From Ornithinimicrobium laminariae (lineage in GTDB: Bacteria; Actinomycetota; Actinomycetes; Actinomycetales; Dermatophilaceae): a stretch of DNA of 64,000 nt. This document shows, piece by piece, positions 7,715 to 16,620 of the stretch. The translations under genes were made by a program, and so were the position numbers. The notes below the pieces were generated by a model, which made no database searches, had not been told where the DNA came from, and saw only the letters and a program-made list of their open reading frames with translations. The stretch is from positions 62,001 through 126,000 of the forward strand of contig NZ_JAHZSU010000001.1 of the NCBI RefSeq assembly GCF_019457945.1. The letters are read 5' to 3'. The stretch's first letter is position 1, and each line of letters starts with the position of its first letter.

Positions 7715-8395
7715 ATGCTTGAGCTGATCGAACAGTTCAATGTCCTCAATGCCTTCTGGGTCACCATCAAGTTGGCCTTCTTCTCGGCGATCCTGGCCCT
7801 GATCTTGGGCACCATCATGGCCATTTTTCGGCTGTCGCCTGTCGGTGTACTTCAGCGCTTCGGCGCTGCCTACGTGACGATCTTCCGCAATACTCCGCTA
7901 ACGCTCATCATTCTTCTGTGCAGCCTTGGTTTGTGGGGCCAACTGGGCTTTGAGCCCGCGTCCCGCGACTCGGACACGTTCATCGTGGATCTCAACTTCC
8001 GCCTCGCGATCATCGGTCTTGCCGTTTATCACGCAGCGTTCGTTTGTGAAGCTATTCGAAGCGGTGTGAACACTATCCCCTTGGGGCAGGCGGAGGCCTC
8101 ACGCTCTTTAGGGTTGGGCTTCCTCCAGGGGTTGCGCGAGATCATCCTGCCGCAGGCGTTCCGCGGTGCCATCACACCCTTGGGCAACGTCCTCATTGCT
8201 TTGATCAAGAACACCACGGTCGCAGTGGCGATCGGCGTTACTGAAGCTGCTTATGCCTTGCGGAACATGATGGAGTTTCGGCCGGATGTGTTCCTGCTGA
8301 ACTTCCTCGTGATCGCCATCGGGTTCGTCATCCTGACCTTGCCTACCGGGTTGTTTATCAGTTGGGCATCGCAGAAGTGGGTGGTCCGCCGATGA
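7715..8395 (+). CDS. gluC: glutamate-type ABC transporter permease 1
   Basis: 226-residue inner-membrane permease of the HisM/GlnP type. Several hydrophobic helices are visible. The EAA loop, which contacts the ATPase, is recognisable around EASRSLGLGFLQGLREIILPQ (about residues 128-148). The early TIFRNTPLTLIILL segment is typical. A clear GAAGGAGAG ribosome site precedes the ATG. Its stop overlaps gluD by 4 bp, indicating translational coupling of the two permeases. Confidence 0.93.
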   Translation: MLELIEQFNVLNAFWVTIKLAFFSAILALILGTIMAIFRLSPVGVLQRFGAAYVTIFRNTPLTLIILLCSLGLWGQLGFEPASRDSDTFIVDLNFRLAIIGLAVYHAAFVCEAIRSGVNTIPLGQAEASRSLGLGFLQGLREIILPQAFRGAITPLGNVLIALIKNTTVAVAIGVTEAAYALRNMMEFRPDVFLLNFLVIAIGFVILTLPTGLFISWASQKWVVRR

Positions 8396-9294
8396 GCGCA
8401 CAACAAGTACTCTTTGATGCTCCTGGCCCCAAGGCTGTGGCGCGCTATCGCATCCTCGCTGCAGCTGGCATTGCACTCCTCATCGGAATCCTCGGCTTCA
8501 TCGGGTTCCGGATGTATCAGAAGGGCCAATTGACTGCTGAAAAGTGGTCGCCATTCATTGATCCGAACACCTGGACTAATTACTACATCCCAGGCTTCCT
8601 GGACACGATCCAGGCTGCTGCCATCGCTATCGTGATGTCGATGATCTTTGGCCTCATGTTGGCGATGGGGCGCATGTCCGACATCAAGCCAGTCAAGTGG
8701 ATCTTCACGGCATGGGTTGAATTCTTTCGAGCTGTCCCAGTGCTGATCATGATGATATTCACCTTCTACTACCTGTCCAATTCAGACTGGTCCCCAGACA
8801 ATTGGAACCCGTTCATCGGTGTGATCGCCGGTCTGGTTCTTTACAACTCCGCTGTCATTGGCGAGATCATTCGCAATGGTGTGCAGTCGCTGCCTAATGG
8901 TCAGCGCGAAGCAGGCCTTGCAGTCGGTCTGAGCCCGTCCAAGACGCGACGCTTGATCTTGGTGCCGCAGGCCCTGACATCGATGCTCCCGACCTTGGTC
9001 AGCCAGGTCATCGTGGTCCTTAAGGACACCGCCTTGGGCTACATCATCTTGTACCCAGAGTTGTTGACCCGAGCCCGCCAGTTGGGTTCGGCCGAAGCAA
9101 ACGTGCTGCCCGCGTACATCGTGGCGGCCGTGCTGTTCATCGTCATCAACTACGGGCTAAGCCGCCTGGCTGAGTACGTGGAGAACCGTCAACGCGCCAA
9201 GAATGAGGGCGCCGCAAAGAAGCCCAATGTGAACACTGCGGTCCCGACAGAGGGTGGCGGCGCAACCGGCCAGGTGCCAGGCACGGTCGGCTAG
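8392..9294 (+). CDS. gluD: glutamate-type ABC transporter permease 2
   Basis: 300-residue second permease of the importer. Compared with gluC it has a longer N-terminal region before the permease domain and a hydrophilic Gly/Thr-rich C-terminal tail. The EAA loop is in the GQREAGLAVGLSPSKTRRL region, and VEFFRAVPVLIMM matches the family. The start is ATG 8392, overlapping the gluC stop (ATGA); the frame is open 30 nt further upstream but without reason to start there. It is the last gene of the operon, followed by a strong terminator. Confidence 0.92.
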   Translation: MSAQQVLFDAPGPKAVARYRILAAAGIALLIGILGFIGFRMYQKGQLTAEKWSPFIDPNTWTNYYIPGFLDTIQAAAIAIVMSMIFGLMLAMGRMSDIKPVKWIFTAWVEFFRAVPVLIMMIFTFYYLSNSDWSPDNWNPFIGVIAGLVLYNSAVIGEIIRNGVQSLPNGQREAGLAVGLSPSKTRRLILVPQALTSMLPTLVSQVIVVLKDTALGYIILYPELLTRARQLGSAEANVLPAYIVAAVLFIVINYGLSRLAEYVENRQRAKNEGAAKKPNVNTAVPTEGGGATGQVPGTVG

Positions 9295-9317
9295 CAAAGA
9301 GCCCAACTCCTGCCTTA

Positions 9318-9356
9318 CGGAAGGCCCAGACCAATCAACATGGTCTGGGCCTTCCG
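9318..9356 (+). terminator. rho-independent terminator of gluABCD
   Basis: CGGAAGGCCCAGACCA, a 7-nt loop, then TGGTCTGGGCCTTCCG, followed by CATTTTC. The stem is a perfect 16 bp, 23 nt after the gluD stop. Confidence 0.9.
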
Positions 9357-9399
9357 CATTTTCGGGCTCAAGGATCCCAGGACCTCATCCGCAATGTTG

Positions 9400-9741
9400 C
9401 AGCGGTGGCGTTCGTTGGCGCACCCCACTGATCGTTGGGGCAATCGCGCTGGTGACAACGGGCAGGAGTTTTGATGTCTTGATGGCCGGGTCATTGGCGG
9501 AGGTTTCGCCGCCTCGCTCCTGCTGCTTCCAGCGTTTGCGGTCTTCTACGCGGTCATCGTCCAGCTGGGAACCGGCACCTTCGGCGACGAGGTTGCGAGC
9601 CCCGCGTTCGTGCTAGTCATGATCATCGTGTGGTTTGTTTGGCTCTTCTTTGGTGTTTTGGCAGGTGCCCTCTCTGCGTGGGCATTCTCTGCATCGTCGC
9701 GGCCAAAGGCAACAGCGACTCAATCTCGGCGCCTCGCCTAG
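9400..9741 (+). pseudogene. frameshifted small membrane protein remnant
   Basis: From 9475 to the TAG at 9741 one frame encodes a convincing two-helix membrane protein (GGGFAASLLLLPAFAV, then VLVMIIVWFVWLFFGVLAG, then a basic tail). That frame has no ATG, GTG or TTG near its beginning and a TGA just upstream at 9472. A hydrophobic segment in another frame (TPLIVGAIALVTT, about 9420-9460) would join it if one frameshift near 9470-9490 were undone. Either a decayed gene or a sequence error. No function assigned. Confidence 0.4.
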
Positions 9742-9758
9742 CGCTCCTCTATACAACG

Positions 9759-9792
9759 AAAAATCCCTGCTCAACTTTTCGCTGAACAGGGA
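9759..9792 (-). terminator. terminator of tRNA-Asn
   Basis: On the minus strand: TCCCTGTTCA, a 9-nt loop, then TGAGCAGGGA (one G-T pair), followed by TTTTT. It lies just downstream of the tRNA-Asn gene. Confidence 0.85.
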
Positions 9793-9806
9793 CCTTCTTC
9801 GTGTTG

Positions 9807-9879
9807 CTCCCCCGACTGGACTCGAACCAGTAACCTGCCGATTAACAGTCGGCTGCTCTGCCAATTGAGCTACAGGGGA
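9807..9879 (-). tRNA. tRNA-Asn (anticodon GTT)
   Basis: A 73-nt cloverleaf. The acceptor stem is TCCCCTG/CGGGGGA (one G-T pair) with discriminator G. The anticodon stem-loop is CCGACTGTTAATCGG with anticodon GTT, and the T-arm ACTGGTTCGAGTCCAGT. CCA is not encoded. A terminator follows. Confidence 0.95.
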
Positions 9880-9979
9880 CTATCTTTGCCGCGTCAGCAG
9901 CGAGTCAGACTGTATCAAAACCCGGCCCCGCAAACGAATCAGCAGGTCGTTGACGCTCAGTGCCGTTGCGCCACAGGAA

Positions 9980-10534
9980 TCACACCGGGCTCAGACCAGC
10001 CTGGCCTCGCAACTCTTGCCGGATTTCTTCCGTGGCGGCGGCCAATTCTGGGTCCACTCCATGAGCGGCTCGACCCAAGATGACCTGGTCAATTAACTCC
10101 CTGGTGGCCAGAATCTTGCGGATCGTGATGCGGGCAGTGCGCTTGCTGCCAAGGTTGACTTCGCGGACCAAGATCACGCTCGCGGACACTCGCTCGCGAA
10201 AGACTTCGGGGATGCGGCCGGGTCCGGTCACTTTGCGCAGTTGCCATTGCAGACCGCGCACGCTGTCGATCCAACTGGCCGACAGGGTGAAGGTGTCCGG
10301 ATCCCAAGAGCCAGTGTCGACCTCGTGCCACTCGCGGTTGACTTGAACGTCGCCATCTTCCGTCATCGTCAGGATCCGATAAGTCGTGAGGACAATCCAG
10401 ACGCCGGTGTTGTCCTCCTGGGCCGAAGCCAAGACCTTCTCCCCACGCGTCAGCTCGGGTTGGCACTGAGCAGGCAACTCGGGCACCTTCGTGTCGCGAA
10501 GAGGATCTTGCTCTCGAGGCTTTCGCTTAAACAC
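9980..10534 (-). CDS. conserved protein of unknown function downstream of dnaG
   Basis: 184 residues, soluble, with no signal peptide or membrane helix. The beginning is basic (MFKRKPREQD). The middle contains strand-like segments (GVWIVLTTYRILTM, ASVILVREVNLGSKRTARITIRKI) and the end is helical and acidic. The pattern of a basal threshold sequence followed by a short beta domain resembles PH-like domains, but I cannot confirm this. It lies 6 bp after dnaG on the same strand and is surely co-transcribed. No catalytic motif is visible. Confidence 0.8.
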   Translation of the reverse strand: MFKRKPREQDPLRDTKVPELPAQCQPELTRGEKVLASAQEDNTGVWIVLTTYRILTMTEDGDVQVNREWHEVDTGSWDPDTFTLSASWIDSVRGLQWQLRKVTGPGRIPEVFRERVSASVILVREVNLGSKRTARITIRKILATRELIDQVILGRAAHGVDPELAAATEEIRQELRGQAGLSPV

Positions 10535-10540
10535 GTGCAG

Positions 10541-12469
10541 TTACTCCATCCCGGCCCGAAGTTGGGCCCGTTCACGGTGCAGTTGGGTCAAAGTTTCGCT
10601 GAGCCGGCGTGCCAATTGATCGTCGTCACCAGCCCGCTGAAGAGCGCTCATGGCGTCGGCAATCTTGCGACTCACTACGCTGTCACGGACCCGCTGGACC
10701 AGCGCATCCGCATACCTCTCGGGCGGGAGCCCGGTCTCTTGCTCGAGGGTCACAGGAAGCGAGGCGACAGCGATCTCCGGAAGCAGCTCAGCAACGGCAG
10801 GGGCGGCGTGACTGGCTACCGCGTTGGCCCAACCTCGGGCGCTGAACTTCGTCGCTTCTGCCAGGCCGCCAGCGGCCACAATGGCATCCCAGATCGCGCG
10901 GTGCGCAGGTGCAGTGAAGGCTTCAGCCGGCAATAACTGGACCTCATCCACCAACAGCGCGTCTGGGTATTGCAGAATCACCTGCAGCAACTGACGCTCC
11001 GCCATCACAACCGGGTTTCGCAGGTCGGGCGCGGGCAGCACATGCTGCACCTCACGCTCTGGAGCGCTGTTGTCGCCGGTCTGCTGGGCCTGACGAGAGA
11101 GTGGTTGTGGCTGAGCCGCAGCGGCACGCCCTGCCTTAGCCACTTCACGACCGAAAGTGTCCACGTCCATGCCGAGCCAGCCAGCCACACTGCGGACATA
11201 CTCCACGCGCAGGGCCTGGTCACGGATGCTGCCAACAATCGGAGCGACTGCCCGCATCGCTCGCACCCGGTCCTCGGCACGGTTGAGGTCAAAGGCAGCC
11301 AGACGCGTGCGCACAGCAAACTCAAACATTGGCTGGGCGCCGTCGATCAGCGCCTTCACCGCATCGGCCCCTTCGGAACTCAGCAGCTCGTTCGGGTCTT
11401 GACCCGCAGGCGCAACAGCCACGAACGACTGTGAGGCCCACCGCTGGTCTTGGTCGAAAGCCTTCATCGCGGCCTTTTGCCCAGCCGCATCACCGTCGAA
11501 GGTGAAGATAACCTTGGCCGGGTCGGAGCCTGGCTCATCACGCAAGATCCGACGCAGCACCTTGATGTGGTCCGTGCCAAACGCCGTGCCGCACGTAGCC
11601 ACAGCTGTCTCAACACCGGCGAGGTGCGCTGCCATCACGTCGGTGTATCCCTCGACGACAACAGCCGTCCGCTGCTGGCTCATCGGCTTTTTTGCCAGGT
11701 CGATCCCATAGAGGACGGACGTCTTCTTATAGATCGGGGTGTCCGACGTGTTGAGATACTTCGCCTCGATGCGGTCATCGTCATGGATGCGACGGGCCCC
11801 AAAGCCAATAGTGTCGCCGGTGATGTCTCGGATAGGCCAGACCACCCGCCCCCGGAAACGGTCATAGAGCCCTCGCTGGCCGCGGCCGACGAGGCCAGCC
11901 GTGACCATCTCCTCAGTGCTAAACCCCTTGCTCTGCAACTCGGCTGCCAACGATGTCCCGCCACCGGGCGCATACCCCACACCAAAGGTGGCGGCCACGG
12001 ACCGATCAAAGCCTTTGGCCAACAGAAACGCTCGACCAGCCCGCGCTTCGCCCGAGTCGACGAGGGCCGCGTGATAGTAGTCAGCAGCCACGCGGTGCGC
12101 CTCCACCAGTCTGGTTCGCTTGCCCGGAGCGGCGCCATCGCGAGGACCCCCGCGCCCGTTGCTTTCCTCATACCTCAGGGTGATCCCGAGTTGGCCAGCA
12201 AGGCGCTCAACAGCCTCACTAAACGTCAGGTGGTCAACCCCCATGAGGTATGCGATGACGTCGCCGCCTTCACCGCAGCCGAAGCAGTGGTAGACGCCGA
12301 GTGCTGGGCGTACCGTGAAGGAAGGTGACTTCTCGTCGTGGAAGGGGCATAGGCCTTTGAGCGACCCCATGCCAGCCTGGCGGAGGGTTACTTGCTCGCG
12401 CACCACATCTTCGATGTTGGCGCGTTCTTTGACGGTCTGAACGTCCTCGGCCTTGATCAGTCCTGCCAT
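10541..12469 (-). CDS. dnaG: DNA primase
   Basis: 642-residue primase that makes the RNA primers for replication with the DnaB helicase. The N-terminal CHC2 zinc finger has ligands Cys41, His44, Cys62 and Cys65. The TOPRIM catalytic domain is recognised by VVVEGYTDVMAAH and the metal-binding FTFDGDAAGQKA. The C-terminal third, after a Gln/Ala-rich linker near residue 455, is the helicase-interaction region. Length is normal for actinobacterial DnaG. The nearby dgt gene on the same strand matches the actinobacterial dgt-dnaG neighbourhood, here interrupted by the hydrolase and polymerase-domain genes. Confidence 0.97.
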   Translation of the reverse strand: MAGLIKAEDVQTVKERANIEDVVREQVTLRQAGMGSLKGLCPFHDEKSPSFTVRPALGVYHCFGCGEGGDVIAYLMGVDHLTFSEAVERLAGQLGITLRYEESNGRGGPRDGAAPGKRTRLVEAHRVAADYYHAALVDSGEARAGRAFLLAKGFDRSVAATFGVGYAPGGGTSLAAELQSKGFSTEEMVTAGLVGRGQRGLYDRFRGRVVWPIRDITGDTIGFGARRIHDDDRIEAKYLNTSDTPIYKKTSVLYGIDLAKKPMSQQRTAVVVEGYTDVMAAHLAGVETAVATCGTAFGTDHIKVLRRILRDEPGSDPAKVIFTFDGDAAGQKAAMKAFDQDQRWASQSFVAVAPAGQDPNELLSSEGADAVKALIDGAQPMFEFAVRTRLAAFDLNRAEDRVRAMRAVAPIVGSIRDQALRVEYVRSVAGWLGMDVDTFGREVAKAGRAAAAQPQPLSRQAQQTGDNSAPEREVQHVLPAPDLRNPVVMAERQLLQVILQYPDALLVDEVQLLPAEAFTAPAHRAIWDAIVAAGGLAEATKFSARGWANAVASHAAPAVAELLPEIAVASLPVTLEQETGLPPERYADALVQRVRDSVVSRKIADAMSALQRAGDDDQLARRLSETLTQLHRERAQLRAGME

Positions 12470-12481
12470 AGAGCAAGTATC

Positions 12482-13537
12482 TCAGGCCAGGAAGGAGGCG
12501 AAGTCAGCGACGAACTCAGCTGGCTTTTCGACGTGGGGCGAGTGCGCGCAGGCTTCGTAGACCTTTTCGGTGAAGTCGCCGCCTATCTCCAGCACGTGTC
12601 GGACCTGGGTGACCATCGGCTGCAGCGGGGCCTCATCAGCGCCTGGCCACCCAGGGACCGCACCAAGCTGACCCAGATAGGACAGATCAAAAGCCGACTG
12701 ATCTGCGACGATCTGGTCCGAATCGCCCCGAATCCACAGTGTCGGCGGCATTGGGTCCAGCCGGCCATAGGCAGACAGGTCACAGTATTTGGCGGAAATC
12801 GCGTTGTTCATGCCAGTCAGCCCGGGAGCCACGTAGGGCCACGTAGGGGACGTCGTGCTATCTCCGGGATAAACATCGTCGCCAATGCTGGTGGCCAACA
12901 TGCTGTCGACGTGGCGCTCTTCAACGGCCGGCTCCAGGGTGGTGCCGGGCAACAGGTAGAAGTTGTGCATCGTGGTGCGAGCGCCGGTCGGAGAATCGCT
13001 GCGATCACCGGCCGCCAGGGATGCACAGAAGTCGGGGTTGACCGTCCCACCGCCAGAGCCAGCGAAGTCTTCGGTGACAGGTTGACCATCAGCGCCTGCG
13101 CTGCCGCCGAACCCAAAGGGCGACATGGGGGCCTCAAGAATCACCCGGCGCACCCGCTCGGGGTGATCGATGGCGATTTGCATGACGGCGCCAGCCCCAG
13201 CAGACCAGCCGAGGAAGTCGACGGGGCCAGTGATCTCCAGCGCGTCCAGAAGCGCCACGGTGTCATCAGCAAAGTCTCGGACACCCCGGGTCGCATCGAT
13301 GGTGGCGCGTTCGGAGTCGCCGTATCCACGGAAGTCAGGAGCGATCAGGTGAAAACGATCAGCCAGCGCCGCCATCGTCGACTCAAAGAAAACCGATGAC
13401 GAGACGTTCCCGTGCAAAAGGACGACGGTTGGCAATGCGGCGTCGCCCGCCTCCCGATAGGCAGTCTGCAACCGCGTCGTTTGTACGGTTTTGGCGCTCA
13501 AGGCGTGCGCGGCTTCATGGCTCGACTCCGATGTCAT
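12482..13537 (-). CDS. alpha/beta-hydrolase fold protein
   Basis: 351-residue serine hydrolase-type protein. Visible elements are the oxyanion-hole motif LLHGNVSSS, the nucleophile elbow G110-W-S112-A-G114, and a C-terminal His in CAHSPHVEKPAEF. The substrate is unknown: the lid region (about 140-230) has no recognisable signature. The start is ATG 13537; the open frame extends 240 nt further but runs into the divergent polymerase-domain gene and looks non-coding. A tight divergent layout with that gene leaves only 57 bp for two promoters. Confidence 0.85.
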   Translation of the reverse strand: MTSESSHEAAHALSAKTVQTTRLQTAYREAGDAALPTVVLLHGNVSSSVFFESTMAALADRFHLIAPDFRGYGDSERATIDATRGVRDFADDTVALLDALEITGPVDFLGWSAGAGAVMQIAIDHPERVRRVILEAPMSPFGFGGSAGADGQPVTEDFAGSGGGTVNPDFCASLAAGDRSDSPTGARTTMHNFYLLPGTTLEPAVEERHVDSMLATSIGDDVYPGDSTTSPTWPYVAPGLTGMNNAISAKYCDLSAYGRLDPMPPTLWIRGDSDQIVADQSAFDLSYLGQLGAVPGWPGADEAPLQPMVTQVRHVLEIGGDFTEKVYEACAHSPHVEKPAEFVADFASFLA

Positions 13538-13594
13538 ACCTCGATCTTGGCACGAGGGACTGACAGGTGCCATCAGGTGTGGTGAGGTGAAGGA

Positions 13595-14560
13595 GTGACT
13601 ACCCCATCGAGCCCCGCCGCCAAGTTGCAGGTCGGTGATCGCCTCGTCCGCATCTCGAATCCGGACCGGGTCTACTTCCCTGCGTTGGGCCTGACAAAAC
13701 TGGACCTGGCGCAGTACTACCTCAGCGTGGGAGATGGCATCGTCAACGCGCTCCGTGAACGGCCATGCATGATGCATCGCTTCCCTAAGGGGCTAGACGG
13801 CGAGAAGGTCCACCAAAAACGGCTCCCCCGCGGAGCGCCCGACTGGGTTGAGACAGTGGAGATTCACTTCCCACGGTGGAATCGGACCGCCGATGAGCTG
13901 ACCGTCACCGAGTTAGCCAGCGTCATCTGGGCGGTACAAATGAGCACTGTGGAGTTTCACCCCTGGAACAGCCGACGTGACGACGTTGAACGCCCCGACG
14001 AGTGGCGCATCGACCTGGACCCCGGCGAGGAGACCGACTTCGCTACCGTTCGCCGTGTTGCGCTGGTCGCGCGCGAGGTGCTCGATGAGTTGGGCGCCGT
14101 TGGTTACCCCAAGACCACCGGCAGCAAGGGCATCCACATTTACGTACGCATACCCCCGGATCATTCGTTTGCCGATGTGCGACGAGCCGCGTTGGCCTTT
14201 GCTCGGGAAGTCGAGCGACGCACGGACGAAGCAACGACGACCTGGTGGCGCAAGGACCGCGACCCCAAGAAGGTCTTTGTCGACTACAACCAAAATGCTC
14301 GCGACCATACGATCGCGAGCGCCTATTCGGTGCGTGGAGTGCCTGAGGCTCGGGTGTCGGCGCCACTGTGTTGGGATGAGGTCATCGACTGTGAGCCCAG
14401 CGACTTCACCGTGTTGACGATGCCTGCTCGCTATGCCGAGTTGGGCGATCTGCACGCCGACATTGACGCCACGCCGTTTGATATGGCTCCACTGCTGGAG
14501 TGGGCACGGCGAGATGAAGCCGAGGGCAATGAGACGCCCCCTGAGCCCGAGGCTAGCTAG
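13595..14560 (+). CDS. stand-alone LigD-type polymerase/primase domain protein
   Basis: 321-residue archaeo-eukaryotic-primase-fold enzyme corresponding to the polymerase domain of LigD, the bacterial end-joining ligase. Metal-binding Asp140 and Asp142 lie in RIDLDPGEE. The nucleotide-binding stretch TGSKGIHIYVRI and the DYNQNARDHTIASAYSVR block are typical. There is no ligase or nuclease domain, and no ku or ligase gene in this window. Such single-domain relatives are known in actinobacteria and can extend DNA or RNA primers; a repair role here is inferred. The start is GTG 13595 with a GAGGTGA ribosome site. Confidence 0.92.
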   Translation: MTTPSSPAAKLQVGDRLVRISNPDRVYFPALGLTKLDLAQYYLSVGDGIVNALRERPCMMHRFPKGLDGEKVHQKRLPRGAPDWVETVEIHFPRWNRTADELTVTELASVIWAVQMSTVEFHPWNSRRDDVERPDEWRIDLDPGEETDFATVRRVALVAREVLDELGAVGYPKTTGSKGIHIYVRIPPDHSFADVRRAALAFAREVERRTDEATTTWWRKDRDPKKVFVDYNQNARDHTIASAYSVRGVPEARVSAPLCWDEVIDCEPSDFTVLTMPARYAELGDLHADIDATPFDMAPLLEWARRDEAEGNETPPEPEAS

Positions 14561-15801
14561 CCCCGCAACCCCTGGTGTATGCCGTAAGCCCGCATGTCAG
14601 ACAAGCTCGCCACCTGGTCAATCACCGCACGCCGAGCCGCCACCTCATCGCCCTGGGCGATAGCCGCATCGCGAGCGTCAGCGTGGATCTCATCCAATGA
14701 CTCAGGGCGCTGTGTGAAGTGCTGCACCAGCTCGGTGATGACGTCGGTTTGATGCGCCATCACATCGCGCCGCTCATCGCTCAACATCACATAGTGAGCA
14801 GCTGCTGCCTTGAGGACTGCCGTTTGAGCGCGCAGATAGTCAGGCACGACAACGTCTGCTGCATAGCGGGCCAGGTCACCTGGGCCGGCCTGCTCTCGAG
14901 TCGCATCGTGCACACCCCGAACGAAGTGACCCACCAACCGGCTGGTCATTGCCTTGAGCGCGGCAAGACCTGCCCGATTCGCCTCGTGCTTCTGCGGGAT
15001 CCAGTCAGTGTCGAGCAACATCTGGAACTGCTCTTGCAACAGACCAGTTGAATAGTCAGGCACGTACCAGCGCTGGGCTAGCGCTACGACGAGCGCTTGC
15101 TGGTCAGGGTCGCGGAGGGCTCGCAGATCAATGCGCCCAGAGGTCACCGCGTCTTCAACGTCATGCACGCAATAGGCCACGTCATCTGACCAGTCCATGA
15201 CTTGAGCCTCTGTGCACCGGCGCTGGTTCCCCTCGCCAGCGTCTCCCTCACGCACCCATTCGTACGCCAAGCGATCATCGGGATAAAACCCAAACTTGCC
15301 CGACCCCGAAACATCCCCTCGTCCCCAGGGATACTTCACGATGGCGTCCAGACTGGCTCGGGTCAGGTTCAGCCCGGCCGAACTGCCATCGGGGTGCAGG
15401 CGCTTAGCCTCGAGCCGAGTGAGCACCCGCAGCGTCTGAGCGTTGCCCTCGAACCCGCCGACATCTTGACTGAGCCGATCAAGGACCGTTTCGCCGTGGT
15501 GGCCGAATGGTGGGTGGCCCAGGTCGTGTGCAAGACCAGCCGTATCAACGATGTCGGGGTCACACCCCAACGCCGAGCCCAACTCTCGTCCGATCTGGGC
15601 GACCTCCAGAGAGTGCGTCAGCCGGTTGCGAATGAAGTCGTCAGAGCCAGGCTGCACCACCTGCGTGGTGAGAGCCAGACGACGCAAACCGGCTGAGTGC
15701 AGCACTCGGGCTCGGTCCCGGGCGAAGTTGGTCCGGTCCCCCCGACCGGCCTCAGGGCCCTCGGTGAGCCAACGCGCAGTGTCTGACTCTCGATAGGGCA
15801 T
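14557..15801 (-). CDS. dgt: deoxyguanosinetriphosphate triphosphohydrolase-like protein
   Basis: 414-residue HD-domain dNTPase that removes triphosphate from dGTP or other dNTPs and so influences the dNTP pool. HD-domain ligands are visible in NRLTHSLEVAQ and the HDLGHPPFGHHGE block, with a further Asp in MDWSDDVAYCVHD. The start is ATG 15801, 2 bp after the stop of the preceding gene; an upstream extension of the frame overlaps that gene and is rejected. It converges tail to tail with the polymerase-domain gene, overlapping by 4 bp. Confidence 0.93.
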   Translation of the reverse strand: MPYRESDTARWLTEGPEAGRGDRTNFARDRARVLHSAGLRRLALTTQVVQPGSDDFIRNRLTHSLEVAQIGRELGSALGCDPDIVDTAGLAHDLGHPPFGHHGETVLDRLSQDVGGFEGNAQTLRVLTRLEAKRLHPDGSSAGLNLTRASLDAIVKYPWGRGDVSGSGKFGFYPDDRLAYEWVREGDAGEGNQRRCTEAQVMDWSDDVAYCVHDVEDAVTSGRIDLRALRDPDQQALVVALAQRWYVPDYSTGLLQEQFQMLLDTDWIPQKHEANRAGLAALKAMTSRLVGHFVRGVHDATREQAGPGDLARYAADVVVPDYLRAQTAVLKAAAAHYVMLSDERRDVMAHQTDVITELVQHFTQRPESLDEIHADARDAAIAQGDEVAARRAVIDQVASLSDMRAYGIHQGLRG

Positions 15802-15803
15802 GG

Positions 15804-16325
15804 TCACGGGTTGGCCCCAACTCGCTCGCCGGTCTGTGCCGCCTGGGTGCCAAGCAAGCGCCCGCGCAACGTCATCACGGAGTCTCGGATGACGGGCAGC
15901 ATTGGACGCACAGGCACATCGCAATAGCCGCCCTTGGCCAAACCAGCCCTGCGTTCAAAAACACTTCGCGCGGCCCGATCCCCCGTCCGCGCCATCGACC
16001 AACCCATCGAAACGACATACAAGGGCAGGAACGGCAATCCACCACACCAGGCCCATTGCCTAGAGTGCGCCTCTTCATGCTCCAACAGTTGTGGTCGGCG
16101 TGCGCACAACTCGTTGAGATCGTGCTTGCTGATCACCACATCTCCGACGGTGAAGGCGCTCACCACCGGGAAGTCATACCGATAGAGATCGGCGAGATAC
16201 AGTGCGTCTGGGCCACGGCGTAGGCGGCCACCACCGATTTTCGCCACTGCAAGACCCAATGGCGTCGAGAGATTGAGCCAGTTGGCTGCTCGGCGAATCT
16301 TCACCCGGCGGCTCAGACCGCTCAT
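15804..16325 (-). CDS. unknown protein with HEEAHSRQW motif
   Basis: 173 residues. The centre reads LLEHEEAHSRQWAWCGG, followed by a hydrophobic stretch (LPFLPLYVVSMGW) that may be a membrane-associated helix, and a basic C-terminus. The HE..H spacing (HEEAH) is the form seen in zinc metallopeptidases, so a small membrane-associated metal protein is possible, but further ligands are not evident. It lies between DUF2277 (4-bp overlap) and dgt (2-bp gap) on the same strand, so it belongs to that operon. Confidence 0.75.
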   Translation of the reverse strand: MSGLSRRVKIRRAANWLNLSTPLGLAVAKIGGGRLRRGPDALYLADLYRYDFPVVSAFTVGDVVISKHDLNELCARRPQLLEHEEAHSRQWAWCGGLPFLPLYVVSMGWSMARTGDRAARSVFERRAGLAKGGYCDVPVRPMLPVIRDSVMTLRGRLLGTQAAQTGERVGANP

Positions 16326-16596
16326 CCGCTAGTTCCAAACCGGGCAGCAGAGCGCGCCTTGGCTTTCATCGCTTCCTCTTCACGGTCCTTAGGCGGAGCC
16401 GTCGTGATGAGGGAATCCAGCAATCGCTGAGTGGCCTCACCAATCTCGGCAACCGCCCTGTCATAGGCAGCCTGGTTGACTTGAGAGGGCTTGGCCGCAC
16501 CACCGATCTTGCGGACATATTGCAGCGCGGCAGCCTGCACTCATCCGACGTGGCTGGCGGCGCGAAGTTGTGTAGTTGGCGAATGTTGCGACACAT
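16322..16596 (-). pseudogene. DUF2277 family gene with one-base frameshift
   Basis: The N-terminal part MCRNIRQLHNFAPPATSDE (from ATG 16596) and the C-terminal part QAAALQYVRKIGG to the TGA at 16322 both match DUF2277, a family of about 90 residues, but lie in different frames. The span is 275 nt, one short of 92 codons. Adding one G in GATGAGTGCAGG near 16540 (giving GAG GTG CAG) restores the frame. An internal GTG at 16540 could translate only the last 72 residues. Either a real frameshift or a sequencing error. Function of the family is unknown. Confidence 0.8.
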
Positions 16597-16620
16597 ACTG
16601 CTCACCATAGGCTGTATGAC

